A stretch of 64,000 bases of DNA from Pseudoalteromonas sp. R3. Lineage in GTDB: Bacteria > Pseudomonadota > Gammaproteobacteria > Enterobacterales > Alteromonadaceae. Where the stretch lies: positions 3,100,001 through 3,164,000 of the forward strand of contig NZ_CP034835.1 in NCBI RefSeq assembly GCF_004014715.1. Direction: 5' to 3'. This document shows, piece after piece, positions 45,647 to 54,418 of this stretch (position 1 is its first letter; the number at the start of each line of letters is the position of its first letter). The notes beneath the pieces were generated by a model that saw nothing but the letters and a program-made list of their open reading frames with translations, had not been told where the DNA came from and did no database searches. The position numbers and the translations under genes are program-made.

Positions 45647-46615
45647 ATGAGTGCACACACTTCACTTTCACTGGCACTGGTTGGACTCGGCAGTTGGGGA
45701 CAAAAAATTGCCCGTACACTCAATGAGGAAGTCACCAGCGCGTCTCTGGATTTTGTGGTCACAAGCAACGAAAACCCTCACGACTTTGTATTACCGCATT
45801 GCCAGGTGTTTAATTCTGTAGATGTGCTACTGAGCAGTGATGTAAAAGTAGATGGCGTGATTTTGGCCCTGCCTCCGCATCTCAACAAAGCTGTGTCACT
45901 GAAAATTATGGCCGCTGGTATTCCTTTATTTATCGAAAAGCCTATGGCTATGAGCATTGCAGATGCAACCGAGATGCTTGACTTCGCCAGAGCACATAAA
46001 GCCATTGTGGCTGTCGATCACATCGACCTGCATCACAGTGCGATTACACAACTGCGCCACCTGCAACCTGGTGTGCCCAAACATCTTGAGGCCAAAATAG
46101 GGGCGGCCTACAATCCCAGAGAAAACTGGCCGCCACTTTGGGAGTATGCACCGCACTTTATTGCCGCAGCACTGGAGTTTTGCGACGAATTGCCAGACAC
46201 CATCTCCAGTCGGGCACTCCCTGTCGACACCGGTCTGTCACAGGATGTATTAAGAGAAAATATTGAAGTGACTATGACCTTTAGTAATGGCAGCACGGCG
46301 ACCGTCGTTGGAGGGAATGGGATGGCCAAGAAAACCAGACAAATGGCGGTGACCTATGGCACCGATGTCTACCATTTCGCAGACAGAGAAGACCCTGATC
46401 TGTATGTCGAACACCTGGATGGCAGGCAAAGTCAGCCGCTGAGCTCGCCTAATCGAATGCCACTTGGGCTGTCTCTTGAGTCTTTCATCGCTAAGATCCA
46501 ACGCGGTCAGCCTTGTTGTGAAGAGTTTGAACTGGGCCTCAATGTGGTGAAAATACTCACTGGCGCAGATTTATCACGTCAGACTAAGCAACCTGTCAGG
46601 TGGAGTGCATTATGA
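45647..46615 (+). CDS. Gfo/Idh/MocA-family oxidoreductase
   Basis: The 322-residue protein has the Rossmann motif ALVGLGSWGQKIARTL, VDGVILALPPHLNKA and the EKP lysine in LFIEKPMAMSIADA. In glycan operons such enzymes oxidize C3 or C4 of a nucleotide sugar so that a DegT aminotransferase can aminate it; such an aminotransferase follows directly with an ATGA overlap. The joint role is inferred from gene order. Confidence 0.9.
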   Translation: MSAHTSLSLALVGLGSWGQKIARTLNEEVTSASLDFVVTSNENPHDFVLPHCQVFNSVDVLLSSDVKVDGVILALPPHLNKAVSLKIMAAGIPLFIEKPMAMSIADATEMLDFARAHKAIVAVDHIDLHHSAITQLRHLQPGVPKHLEAKIGAAYNPRENWPPLWEYAPHFIAAALEFCDELPDTISSRALPVDTGLSQDVLRENIEVTMTFSNGSTATVVGGNGMAKKTRQMAVTYGTDVYHFADREDPDLYVEHLDGRQSQPLSSPNRMPLGLSLESFIAKIQRGQPCCEEFELGLNVVKILTGADLSRQTKQPVRWSAL

Positions 46616-47817
46616 GTGAACAACCCCTTGCTATCTTGGGCGGTAACCCGGTACGCACCACACCTATGCCTGCCCGAAAGGCGTTTGGCACGAGTGAGAT
46701 AGACGCGCTCAATAAGGTGATTGCACATTATCAGCACAGTGAATCTGATCCTCCCTACGGCGGCGACTTTGAACAAGCTTATTGCAACGCCTTTTCAGAG
46801 TATATGGGTGGCGGTTACAGCGTAGCCGTTGCCACCGGCACGGCATCCGTATTCGTTGCCCTTGCAGCGCTGATGCTGCCAAAAGGACAAGAAGTCATTC
46901 TCTCACCAGTGACCGACTCGGGCCCTCTCGCATCTATTATTCACCAGGGATATGTGCCTGTGATAGCCGATGCGGCTGTGGATAGCTACAACAGCACCTG
47001 GGAACAAATAGAGCCGCTAATCACCGACAAAACCGGCGCGATTATTCTTGTCCACTGTGCGGGTATCCCAACCGATGTCGAAACCATAGTGACTCAGGCG
47101 CACCGGCGCGGTATCAAGGTCATTGAAGATTGCTCTCAGGCACCTGGCGCCAGATGGAATGGTCAAAAAGTCGGTGGGTTTGGCGATATCATGGCAACCT
47201 CGACTATGTATCGTAAAAATATTGCCGCCCCGGGCAGCGGCGGCATTGTTTACACTAAGAGCCAGTCTTTATATCACATGGCTTTAGCGCATGCGGACAG
47301 AGGAAAACCTGTATGGCAAGAAGGATACGCAGAGCGGGACCCGTCGCTTAACCTGTTTCCTGCCCTTAACTGGAACACCAACGAGCTTTCCTGTGCGGTT
47401 GCCCATGCTTCTTTGTCTCGTCTTGATGAGACCATCGCTGCGCGTAATGCGGTGCAAAATGCGCTAATTGAATGGATTAACACACAATCGACATGCTGTT
47501 ATGTTGCCAAGTTCTCTGGCAGTGCGTCGCCGTTTTTCCTTCAGGTATTTATTCGCGAAGAGACACTCAGCGTAGATAAACTGACATTTTGTCAGGCACT
47601 GCAAGCTGAGGGAGTAGATCTGAATCCGGACTATAAATTCCTGATCAGTGACTGGAAATGGGCACTGCCCTACATCAAGCCCCCATTATCGACGCCAAAT
47701 ACCGTGTCTGCGCGGGACAGATCGTTTAACCTGTACTTAAATGAACAATATACCCAGCAGGAAGTAACGGATATTTGCACTGCCATTGCTAAAGTCGAAC
47801 AACACTATGCCAAATGA
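46612..47817 (+). CDS. DegT/DnrJ/EryC1-family sugar aminotransferase
   Basis: This is a PLP-dependent sugar aminotransferase of 401 residues, started at ATG 46612. An earlier GTG is possible but overlaps more. Conserved parts are AVATGTASVFVALAALML, IKVIEDCSQAPGARWNG (cofactor Asp), and STMYRKNIAAPGSGGIV with the aldimine lysine near residue 202. The lysine motif differs from the common SFxxxK, as in AHBA-synthase-like and StrS relatives. It probably works with the oxidoreductase before it. Confidence 0.87.
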   Translation: MSEQPLAILGGNPVRTTPMPARKAFGTSEIDALNKVIAHYQHSESDPPYGGDFEQAYCNAFSEYMGGGYSVAVATGTASVFVALAALMLPKGQEVILSPVTDSGPLASIIHQGYVPVIADAAVDSYNSTWEQIEPLITDKTGAIILVHCAGIPTDVETIVTQAHRRGIKVIEDCSQAPGARWNGQKVGGFGDIMATSTMYRKNIAAPGSGGIVYTKSQSLYHMALAHADRGKPVWQEGYAERDPSLNLFPALNWNTNELSCAVAHASLSRLDETIAARNAVQNALIEWINTQSTCCYVAKFSGSASPFFLQVFIREETLSVDKLTFCQALQAEGVDLNPDYKFLISDWKWALPYIKPPLSTPNTVSARDRSFNLYLNEQYTQQEVTDICTAIAKVEQHYAK

Positions 47818-49276
47818 CACACCACAAAAGCACACAAGAACCGTCCTGGTGCAAGGCAATTTTGATGTCTTGCACGCCGGGCACATCCGGCTGCTAAAAT
47901 TTGCCAAAGAATGCGGTGACAGATTGATTGTCGCTGTCAACGCAGATAAATCTATGGCTGTGCGCAGCCGTGTCAGTGAAGAGCTTAGACTAGAAGTGGT
48001 GCGCTCCTTAGAGTGTGTTGATGAAGCGCATATAACCACGGCCACTCCAGAGCAAGAGGTTGCACAGTTCAAACCCCAAATCGTGGTTAAGGGGAAAGAG
48101 TTTGAATCACGTTCAAATCCTGAACTCGCGGTTATAAACAGTTACGGGGGTAAGCTTATTTTTGGCTCAGGTGAGTTTGAAAGTAATTCTGAGCACTTTT
48201 TCCGCCGCAGTAAAAAGCCGGCGCCGGGAATGGATTTTGCCGAGGCTCGAGGGTTTGCCAACCGTCATAACATAGCAGCTGACGATTTATATGAGTTGTT
48301 TGATGCAATGAAATCCCTGCGTGTCCTGGTCATTGGCGAAGTCATCGTCGACGAGTATGTACAAGGCACAGCCGTAGGGTTGTCACAGGAAGATCCGACT
48401 ATCGTGATCACCCCAAACCGCAAAGACACATTCCTCGGCGGCGCAGCCATCACAGCAGGACACATAAAAGCACTGGGAGCTGAGCATGTTGTGCTGGCTT
48501 CGGTATTGGGCGAGGATCAGACCGCGGATTATACACGCTCGCAAATTGCAAACTATCAGGTTGAACCTTTGTTCTTTAGCGATCAAAGTCGACCGACCCC
48601 TTTGAAGACACGTTACCGCGCCAGCAATAAAACCTTGCTGCGGGTTAATCAGGTACGTCAACACAAAATATCACAGGAGTTGCAGGCGCAAATATATCAG
48701 GCAATCGAAAGCCAGCTCAATCACATTGACCTGTTGGTCTTTTCTGATTTCAACTACGGCTTGCTGCCACAACCACTGGTCGAGAAAATTGCTGCTGCCT
48801 GCCACCAGGGTGGGATCAGACTGGTTGCAGACTCCCAGACCTCTTCACAAGTGGGAGATATTGCCCGCTACTGCAATATGGATCTGTTAACCCCAACAGA
48901 GCGAGAGGTGCGCGTATCTCTGAATAATCCGGATGACGGCCTGGTTATCCTGGCGCAGAAACTCACAGAGGTGTCGCAGCCAAAAAATCTGGTGATTACA
49001 CTCGCTGAAGAAGGGATCCTCATTCACAAACCCAATCACACATTTGATGACTGGGAGAACGATCGTCTGCCCGCGTTGAACACCAACGCTGTCGACCCTG
49101 CCGGTGCGGGTGACTGCTTTTTAGCTGCCAGTTCACTGGCGCTGGTTGCCGGTGCAAACATTTGGCAGGCCTGCTACCTGGGTAGCCTGGCTGCCGCATG
49201 TCAGGTTGCGTCACTGGGTAATACCCCTTTGTCTTGTCAGATCCTTGAACAAGCCGTTAAGGATTCATTTAGTTAA
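47807..49276 (+). CDS. Bifunctional HldE-like protein with inverted domain order
   Basis: The start at ATG 47807 gives 489 residues. The N-terminal part (about 1-135) is the nucleotidyltransferase domain with VLVQGNFDVLHAGHIRLL (HxGH motif). The C-terminal part (about 165-485) is a PfkB/ribokinase-type kinase with LVIGEVIVDEYVQG and the anion-hole motif NAVDPAGAGDCFLA. Canonical HldE has kinase first, so this is the reverse order. HldE phosphorylates heptose 7-phosphate at C1 and adenylylates it. With the GmhA-like and HAD proteins in this operon, an activated heptose or similar sugar is a plausible product. The first 11 bases overlap the aminotransferase. Confidence 0.88.
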   Translation: MPNDTPQKHTRTVLVQGNFDVLHAGHIRLLKFAKECGDRLIVAVNADKSMAVRSRVSEELRLEVVRSLECVDEAHITTATPEQEVAQFKPQIVVKGKEFESRSNPELAVINSYGGKLIFGSGEFESNSEHFFRRSKKPAPGMDFAEARGFANRHNIAADDLYELFDAMKSLRVLVIGEVIVDEYVQGTAVGLSQEDPTIVITPNRKDTFLGGAAITAGHIKALGAEHVVLASVLGEDQTADYTRSQIANYQVEPLFFSDQSRPTPLKTRYRASNKTLLRVNQVRQHKISQELQAQIYQAIESQLNHIDLLVFSDFNYGLLPQPLVEKIAAACHQGGIRLVADSQTSSQVGDIARYCNMDLLTPTEREVRVSLNNPDDGLVILAQKLTEVSQPKNLVITLAEEGILIHKPNHTFDDWENDRLPALNTNAVDPAGAGDCFLAASSLALVAGANIWQACYLGSLAAACQVASLGNTPLSCQILEQAVKDSFS

Positions 49277-49277
49277 T

Positions 49278-50021
49278 ATGAAAGCCATTTTGCTTGCCGC
49301 GGGCCTTGGCACCCGCCTGCGGCCAATCACAGATACTTTGCCAAAGTGCCTTGTTCCAATCAATGGACAGCCCCTGCTGGGCTTATGGATAGATAAACTC
49401 GCTCAGCTTGGGGTCGAAGAGATCCTCATCAATACCCATTATTTTAATGAACAGGTTGAAGCCTTTGTGGCCGCCAGCCCGTACCACGACCGCATTACCC
49501 TGAGTTACGAACCTGAATTGATGGGCACTGCAGGTACACTGGTACGCAATCGAACTTTCTGGCAAGGCCAGACTTGCATGGTGATCCATGCTGACAACTA
49601 CTGTCAAAGCTCGTTAGCAGGCATGCTTGAGGCACATAACCAACGCCAGACACAGACCGATGCGACGTTACTGTTATTCGAAACCCCGACGCCCCGTAGC
49701 TGTGGTATTGTAAAATTAGACGCCAATCAGGTTATTCAGGAGTTTCATGAAAAGGTCGAGCACCCGCCTGGCAACCTTGCCAGTGGTGCCCTCTTTATAT
49801 TTTCACCTGAGGTCTATGAACGCTACTTCTCACACCTGGAAGCACAGCGGCACTATGAGCTTAGCCTGGATGTCGTACCAAATATGATAGGTAAGTTACA
49901 AGGCTGGCTGGTAGATGATCATTACATAGATATTGGCACGCCAGACAGCTACGCACAGGCACAAAATATGGCCCAAACAGCGGCCCGTCTTTCTAGCGAT
50001 ACTGGCTCAAACCTTGCTTAA
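49278..50021 (+). CDS. NTP-sugar nucleotidyltransferase (HddC/mannose-1-phosphate guanylyltransferase type)
   Basis: The 247-residue protein starts MKAILLAAGLGTRLRPITDT at ATG 49278, one base after the HldE-like stop. The signature GxGTRLxPxTxxxPK is complete (AAGLGTRLRPITDTLPKCL). MVIHADNYCQSSL holds the metal-binding Asp. It is shorter than GlmU-type enzymes, with no acyltransferase tail. It could make an NDP-sugar from the operon's sugar 1-phosphate; the nucleotide used is not predictable. Confidence 0.9.
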   Translation: MKAILLAAGLGTRLRPITDTLPKCLVPINGQPLLGLWIDKLAQLGVEEILINTHYFNEQVEAFVAASPYHDRITLSYEPELMGTAGTLVRNRTFWQGQTCMVIHADNYCQSSLAGMLEAHNQRQTQTDATLLLFETPTPRSCGIVKLDANQVIQEFHEKVEHPPGNLASGALFIFSPEVYERYFSHLEAQRHYELSLDVVPNMIGKLQGWLVDDHYIDIGTPDSYAQAQNMAQTAARLSSDTGSNLA

Positions 50022-50051
50022 TAAAGCACAGTTACTTCGAAGGATTTATAT

Positions 50052-50729
50052 ATGTCATTTTGTCAAAACTGGGATCAACTGTACCGCAGCAATCAGCACA
50101 TGTCCGTATGGCCGTGGAGCGAAGTCGTCAGCGGTGCACTACGTAATACCCGTCTGCGCGACGGCGATCCATCGTTCACCATACTGGAAGTGGGCTGTGG
50201 GGCGGGTGCGAATTTCCCCTTTTTCTTGAGTTATTGTCCAAACGTCTATGGCATTGATGGCAGTGACTTCATTATCGGTGAACTGAAGAATCGATTCACT
50301 GATATTGCCGGTAACTTATATGTGGGCGACTTTACTCAGCCCTGGCCCTTTGAGGCACAATTCGACTTAATCGTCGATCGGGGCGCATCTGTGCATAACC
50401 CGGCCAGTAGCATTCAGCGCTATCTGGATCAGGCGTACGCTCAACTTAAGCCCGGCGGTGTAATTCTGATCACAGACTGGTTTAGCACTGAGCATTCTGA
50501 CTATGAAAAAGCGCCAGAATCGGTCGATAAATACACTAAAACCGGTTACACCTGGGGCCCGTTTGCAGGCGTCGGTAATGTTAATTTCTTTGACGCTGAC
50601 CTTATTCATCAACTGGTATCAAAATTTGAGATAGTTTCTCTGAGCCATTCTCAGTCAAGCGAGTATGGTAGTGATGGCGTCCATGCGGCGTGGAGTATGG
50701 TACTGAAAAAGCCAGCCCATGAAGAATAA
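50052..50729 (+). CDS. Class I SAM-dependent methyltransferase
   Basis: The 225-residue protein has the SAM motif ILEVGCGAGANFPFF, VYGIDGSDFIIGELKNRF, DLIVDRGASVHN and LKPGGVILITDWF. It is the fourth stand-alone-type methyltransferase of the operon. A 30-base gap precedes it, and the following acyltransferase-like gene overlaps by 11 bases. Confidence 0.87.
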   Translation: MSFCQNWDQLYRSNQHMSVWPWSEVVSGALRNTRLRDGDPSFTILEVGCGAGANFPFFLSYCPNVYGIDGSDFIIGELKNRFTDIAGNLYVGDFTQPWPFEAQFDLIVDRGASVHNPASSIQRYLDQAYAQLKPGGVILITDWFSTEHSDYEKAPESVDKYTKTGYTWGPFAGVGNVNFFDADLIHQLVSKFEIVSLSHSQSSEYGSDGVHAAWSMVLKKPAHEE

Positions 50730-51708
50730 GTTTAGCCTTGAACGCTGTGAGCTGGACCCAAAATGGGACAGCTTCATTGCCACATCTCCCCATGGTACCC
50801 CGTTTGTTCATAGCCAGTTTATTGCCCAACTGGGTGTGAAATATCACGCCTATTACTGTTGTAAAGGCAAAGAGAGAATTGCTGCGGTGCTGCTGATCGT
50901 AGATGAAAGCGAAACCCAGGTAATCGGCCACCACGATGTGATCCATGATGGCATAATGCATCGCAACATCAGTCATCTTAATCGTGCCCAGGGCCATTCC
51001 GAGTTGTTCGCCGCGCAAGAATATATTGCTGAGTACCTCGCTGAGCACTACACTCAGGTGCAGCTCAAATTGCACCCGGCCATTAAGGATATTCGTGCTT
51101 TTTTGTGGGTCAACTATCATAACAATGGACCCAAATACGCTGTAACCCCGCGCTATACCTCCATACTTGAGCTGGACGAGTTTGCCGCACCACTGGATAC
51201 ACTAGAACGCTCTGACAACTATAACAACAGCTCTGTGTCGAGACGTCAGGAGATCCGCTACGGTATTAAAAAAGAGGTGACCCTCAGTGAATCGCAAGAC
51301 TTCACTTTGTTTGCCAAGTACTATGGAATGACCATGGCACGCCAGGGAATTGAAATAAGTACAGAGCAACTGGATGCACTTGCATTCAGAGTCAAAAGGC
51401 TGGCACAACATGGGCTGCTTTGCATGTATCAGGCACAAACTCGCGACCAGCAAATTGGCAGTTTTGCCACCTACTTGATGCATCAGAACACGGCTTATTA
51501 TTTTTACGGCGCAAATCACCCAGATATGCGTGACAGCCATACAGGTACTGCTGTGCTTTGGCAGGCTTTCCCTTTGCTCGCACAAAAAGGCGTATCACGG
51601 TTAGATTTAGAGGGGATCAACAGCCCTCAGAGAGGTTGGTTCAAACTGAGTTTTGGCGGCAATGTAGAGCCATATTTTCATATTCAGCTGGCAAAGACCG
51701 ACGCTTAA
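50719..51708 (+). CDS. FemAB/GNAT-like acyltransferase
   Basis: The 329-residue protein belongs to the FemAB-like (double GNAT fold) proteins. The N-terminal half contains TPFVHSQFIAQLGVKYHAYY. The C-terminal half has SVSRRQEIRYGIKK, GSFATYLMHQNTAYYFYGA and LDLEGINSPQRGWFKLSFGG, the usual acceptor-domain ending. Such proteins in glycan clusters add amino acid or acyl groups to amino sugars, which is the inferred role. It is the last gene of the plus-strand operon and meets the opposite gene tail to tail with overlapping stops. Confidence 0.82.
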   Translation: MKNKFSLERCELDPKWDSFIATSPHGTPFVHSQFIAQLGVKYHAYYCCKGKERIAAVLLIVDESETQVIGHHDVIHDGIMHRNISHLNRAQGHSELFAAQEYIAEYLAEHYTQVQLKLHPAIKDIRAFLWVNYHNNGPKYAVTPRYTSILELDEFAAPLDTLERSDNYNNSSVSRRQEIRYGIKKEVTLSESQDFTLFAKYYGMTMARQGIEISTEQLDALAFRVKRLAQHGLLCMYQAQTRDQQIGSFATYLMHQNTAYYFYGANHPDMRDSHTGTAVLWQAFPLLAQKGVSRLDLEGINSPQRGWFKLSFGGNVEPYFHIQLAKTDA

Positions 51709-51719
51709 ATAGCGTCGGT
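51697..51719. terminator. Hairpin over the converging stop codons
   Basis: A perfect 9-bp stem (ACCGACGCT / AGCGTCGGT, loop TAAAT) spans the overlapping stop codons of the acyltransferase-like and FAD genes. It lacks a long U-run, but its position between two long convergent operons suggests a bidirectional transcript end. Confidence 0.6.
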
Positions 51720-53081
51720 TGCTTGCATAATCGACTCGTAGGCCTCGATCAACACCTCAGCCTGACGCCAGCACTTTCCGCTGAACCGACCTGATACGAT
51801 GACGTTGTCAACACAGTTTGACAATGTCTCGTAGTTTTGCTGATTAATAGCCTGAAACTCTGTGGTGGGTACCGGAAACGTGTTGTTAATCACCTGAGTC
51901 TGCCCACTGACACACTTTGCCTGTGGGTCAACTACCCCCATCGACACAAGCTGCTCGATGATCTCCGACTGTGTAAAGGAGTCTATCTCGTCGGGACTGC
52001 ACAAGATTTCCGCGGATAAGTGATTATGGTTACTTTGCCCGGTTAAGTTTGGATACAAGGTCAGACGAAAAATCGCACTGCTCGGGTCCCAGACCCAGAG
52101 ATAGTGTGACTTCTTATCAAGCAAAGGCCTGTCAAAGTTAAGATGAAAAATAAGCGCTGTGCGCAAGGTTACCTGGCCTCTGGCTGGCGTCAGACCCATC
52201 GCGGCTAAAGCAATAAAAGGCGGTGCACTCCAGAAAAGAAAATCGCAGTCAAGCACACGCTCGCTGTTGGCCAACACCAGGCTGGTCACCTTTTTATCAT
52301 GATGTGCAATGCTTGCCACACGTTCAGAGGTGATAATTTCAACACCTGCGCGCTCAACGCGCTTTTGCAGTTGAGTAACCCAATAGCCAATACCCTCTCC
52401 TGTCGTTGGGTAGTAGTAAGTCACCTCGCTAAGGTTGTCCTGTGCTTTACGCTGCTGAAAATCGGCTTCCCGCTGATAACCCAGCTTGGCGTCGAAGGCA
52501 GGTAGCCGCTTAAGAGTCGCTGTTACATCAGCGGGCAATGCCAGAATACGGGTAAAACCAAATAATCCCGCAGCCATAGTCAATGACTTTAGCGGTGCAT
52601 CCTGGCCATATAACTTGCGTAATATAGGTACAACGATACTCTCAGTGAAAACAATCCCCAGAGAATTGGCGCAATATTCATAAATCAAGTTTGACTCTGG
52701 CAAGCTGGCGTGGTTGATCAGCTCACCACATCCTTGCTGATAGATATCGTGTGGTAACTTAGACGCGTCCGGAAATGGACTGTTCAAGTCCCAGCTGCCG
52801 CCAAAGTAGTTGCCCGAGCATAGCCTGGCAATTTTATGCCAACTGCTTGTATCCGCATCTGCGAATAATATCTCGTCCAACTCTGCCACACCGGTGGCGT
52901 TGGGTATATGTGAGCCCATATCATAAGCAGCACCTGAACTGTCTTTGACAGAGCAAAACAAGCCACCAACCGTATCGGCTTGCTCGATCAGCACCACGTC
53001 AGTAAAGCGTTGCTTTAAGAGCAAGGCCGCAACCATGCCACAAATACCGCCACCAACAACAACCGCCTGATTATTTGCCAT
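51705..53081 (-). CDS. FAD-dependent oxidoreductase / amine-oxidase-fold protein (UDP-galactopyranose-mutase-like)
   Basis: The 458-residue protein begins with a dinucleotide-binding motif AVVVGGGICGMVAALLL followed by the acidic VVLIEQADTVGGLF, the FAD motif of protoporphyrinogen oxidase/UDP-galactopyranose mutase relatives. AYDMGSHIPNATG and the C-terminal NVIVSGRFSGKCWRQAEV (FAD-binding) complete the fold. It probably oxidizes or rearranges a nucleotide sugar. It is the last gene of the flaG-fliD-fliS-fliT-maf string, three bases... two bases after the DUF4910 gene ends at 53084. Confidence 0.85.
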   Translation of the reverse strand: MANNQAVVVGGGICGMVAALLLKQRFTDVVLIEQADTVGGLFCSVKDSSGAAYDMGSHIPNATGVAELDEILFADADTSSWHKIARLCSGNYFGGSWDLNSPFPDASKLPHDIYQQGCGELINHASLPESNLIYEYCANSLGIVFTESIVVPILRKLYGQDAPLKSLTMAAGLFGFTRILALPADVTATLKRLPAFDAKLGYQREADFQQRKAQDNLSEVTYYYPTTGEGIGYWVTQLQKRVERAGVEIITSERVASIAHHDKKVTSLVLANSERVLDCDFLFWSAPPFIALAAMGLTPARGQVTLRTALIFHLNFDRPLLDKKSHYLWVWDPSSAIFRLTLYPNLTGQSNHNHLSAEILCSPDEIDSFTQSEIIEQLVSMGVVDPQAKCVSGQTQVINNTFPVPTTEFQAINQQNYETLSNCVDNVIVSGRFSGKCWRQAEVLIEAYESIMQATDAI

Positions 53082-53083
53082 AA

Positions 53084-54418
53084 CTACGTCTCCAACTGAT
53101 CCTCTGGTGACAACATTTTCAATAACCCATGTGCCTCCAGCTTCATAATTGCACTTGCAAATTCTGTGACAGATTGATTGTACTTTTCTGCAATGTCGAT
53201 GGTGTCATGCTGGCCATCGCTGTAACACAGTAACATCTTAATGTGGTTGAGCTCGTCGAGCTGACGGGTTCGCTCTTCACTGAAAAAACTCAGCGTCGGA
53301 TACAAACCTCGATTACCCAGGTTAGGTTCACCATAAGGGTGGGTATTTTCAAACCGCGCGCTTTGTTCAAACGCCAAAAAGATTTTTTCGAGCTTATCAA
53401 TACTGTCCAGCAATGGTTTGATGCCCATATAGTCTTTGTTATCCAGTGATGTGTGATATTCCTTGTAGCCAGTATGAAAACTACGGCTCACACAGCATAC
53501 GGGGAACTGGAAGCCAGGCGCATTGTACTGGCGTTCATCAGAGCCACTGAGCGGACTAAATGGGATATTACTATGACCATGACCTTGCCCATTCAGGTGG
53601 TACAACAATTTGTCTAACAAGCTGTTGTCATTGCGGCTATGTTTAAATACCAGTTCCTGCGGGTCTCCCCCTAAACAGTTCAATACCAAACCTGACACCA
53701 AATTTTGCCGAAAATGGTCCTGCATCAGGTGTAGCACCCCCAGGCTCCCTATCGTTTCAGGGTGAAGCATAAAACGGTATGTATAGCGGCGGTTCGGCCA
53801 CTGTTTGATCCTGTGATACAAACCCAGTAACACCAGTGGCCCACTGAGTTCATTATTGGCCATTGAAGGGTGACACAAATAAGAGCTGAGCAGAACTTCC
53901 TGCTTTGACTGACCGTCAAGTACCGCTTGCGCAATATCCAGGTGTCCATCGACAAAACGGCTCTTAATCACCGCGCGATATTGGCCTGGTTTAAGCTGTT
54001 CACGACGCGAATGACTCAAGCAAAAGCCCCAGCGCTTTTTATAATAGCTGGTCACATAAGGCACCGCTTCAGGCAGCTCAGGTAAACTGTACAAATGCGC
54101 CTGCAGCTCTTCCAAAGACAGAGTGATGTCAACCGGTTCGGAGTAATTGACGACCTCGAGATTAAGCCTGCGCATGTCTGCTACAAGCTCGCCATCAGGC
54201 CCTAACAGATAAGCTTCTTCACAGTGCCACTCCTGAGGCGCCTGCCAGTCAAACAGAGCCGTGCCCGAGGGAATAGCAAGCCGTTCCAGAGGCATATAGC
54301 GTTCAAAAATGTCGTAGCTTTTTCTCAGACCAGGTCCGGTGATCGATCTCAGGATTGGAAACAGCTCATCATAAAGGTCGCTATAAAAGGATTCTGTTTC
54401 TTGATATGGCACAATCAC
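53084..54418 (-). CDS. DUF4910-type aminopeptidase-fold protein
   Basis: The 444-residue protein resembles the DUF4910 (M28-like aminopeptidase-fold) family found in surface-glycan clusters. Candidate zinc-ligand regions are LLSSYLCHPSMANNELSG, MLHPETIGS, SGSDERQYNAPG and EYHTSLDNKDY. The C-terminus has a winged-helix-like stretch (SVTEFASAIMKLEAHGLLKML). The real substrate in such clusters is not established; deacylation of a sugar is one possibility. The start codon overlaps the maf stop by one base. Confidence 0.82.
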   Translation of the reverse strand: MIVPYQETESFYSDLYDELFPILRSITGPGLRKSYDIFERYMPLERLAIPSGTALFDWQAPQEWHCEEAYLLGPDGELVADMRRLNLEVVNYSEPVDITLSLEELQAHLYSLPELPEAVPYVTSYYKKRWGFCLSHSRREQLKPGQYRAVIKSRFVDGHLDIAQAVLDGQSKQEVLLSSYLCHPSMANNELSGPLVLLGLYHRIKQWPNRRYTYRFMLHPETIGSLGVLHLMQDHFRQNLVSGLVLNCLGGDPQELVFKHSRNDNSLLDKLLYHLNGQGHGHSNIPFSPLSGSDERQYNAPGFQFPVCCVSRSFHTGYKEYHTSLDNKDYMGIKPLLDSIDKLEKIFLAFEQSARFENTHPYGEPNLGNRGLYPTLSFFSEERTRQLDELNHIKMLLCYSDGQHDTIDIAEKYNQSVTEFASAIMKLEAHGLLKMLSPEDQLET

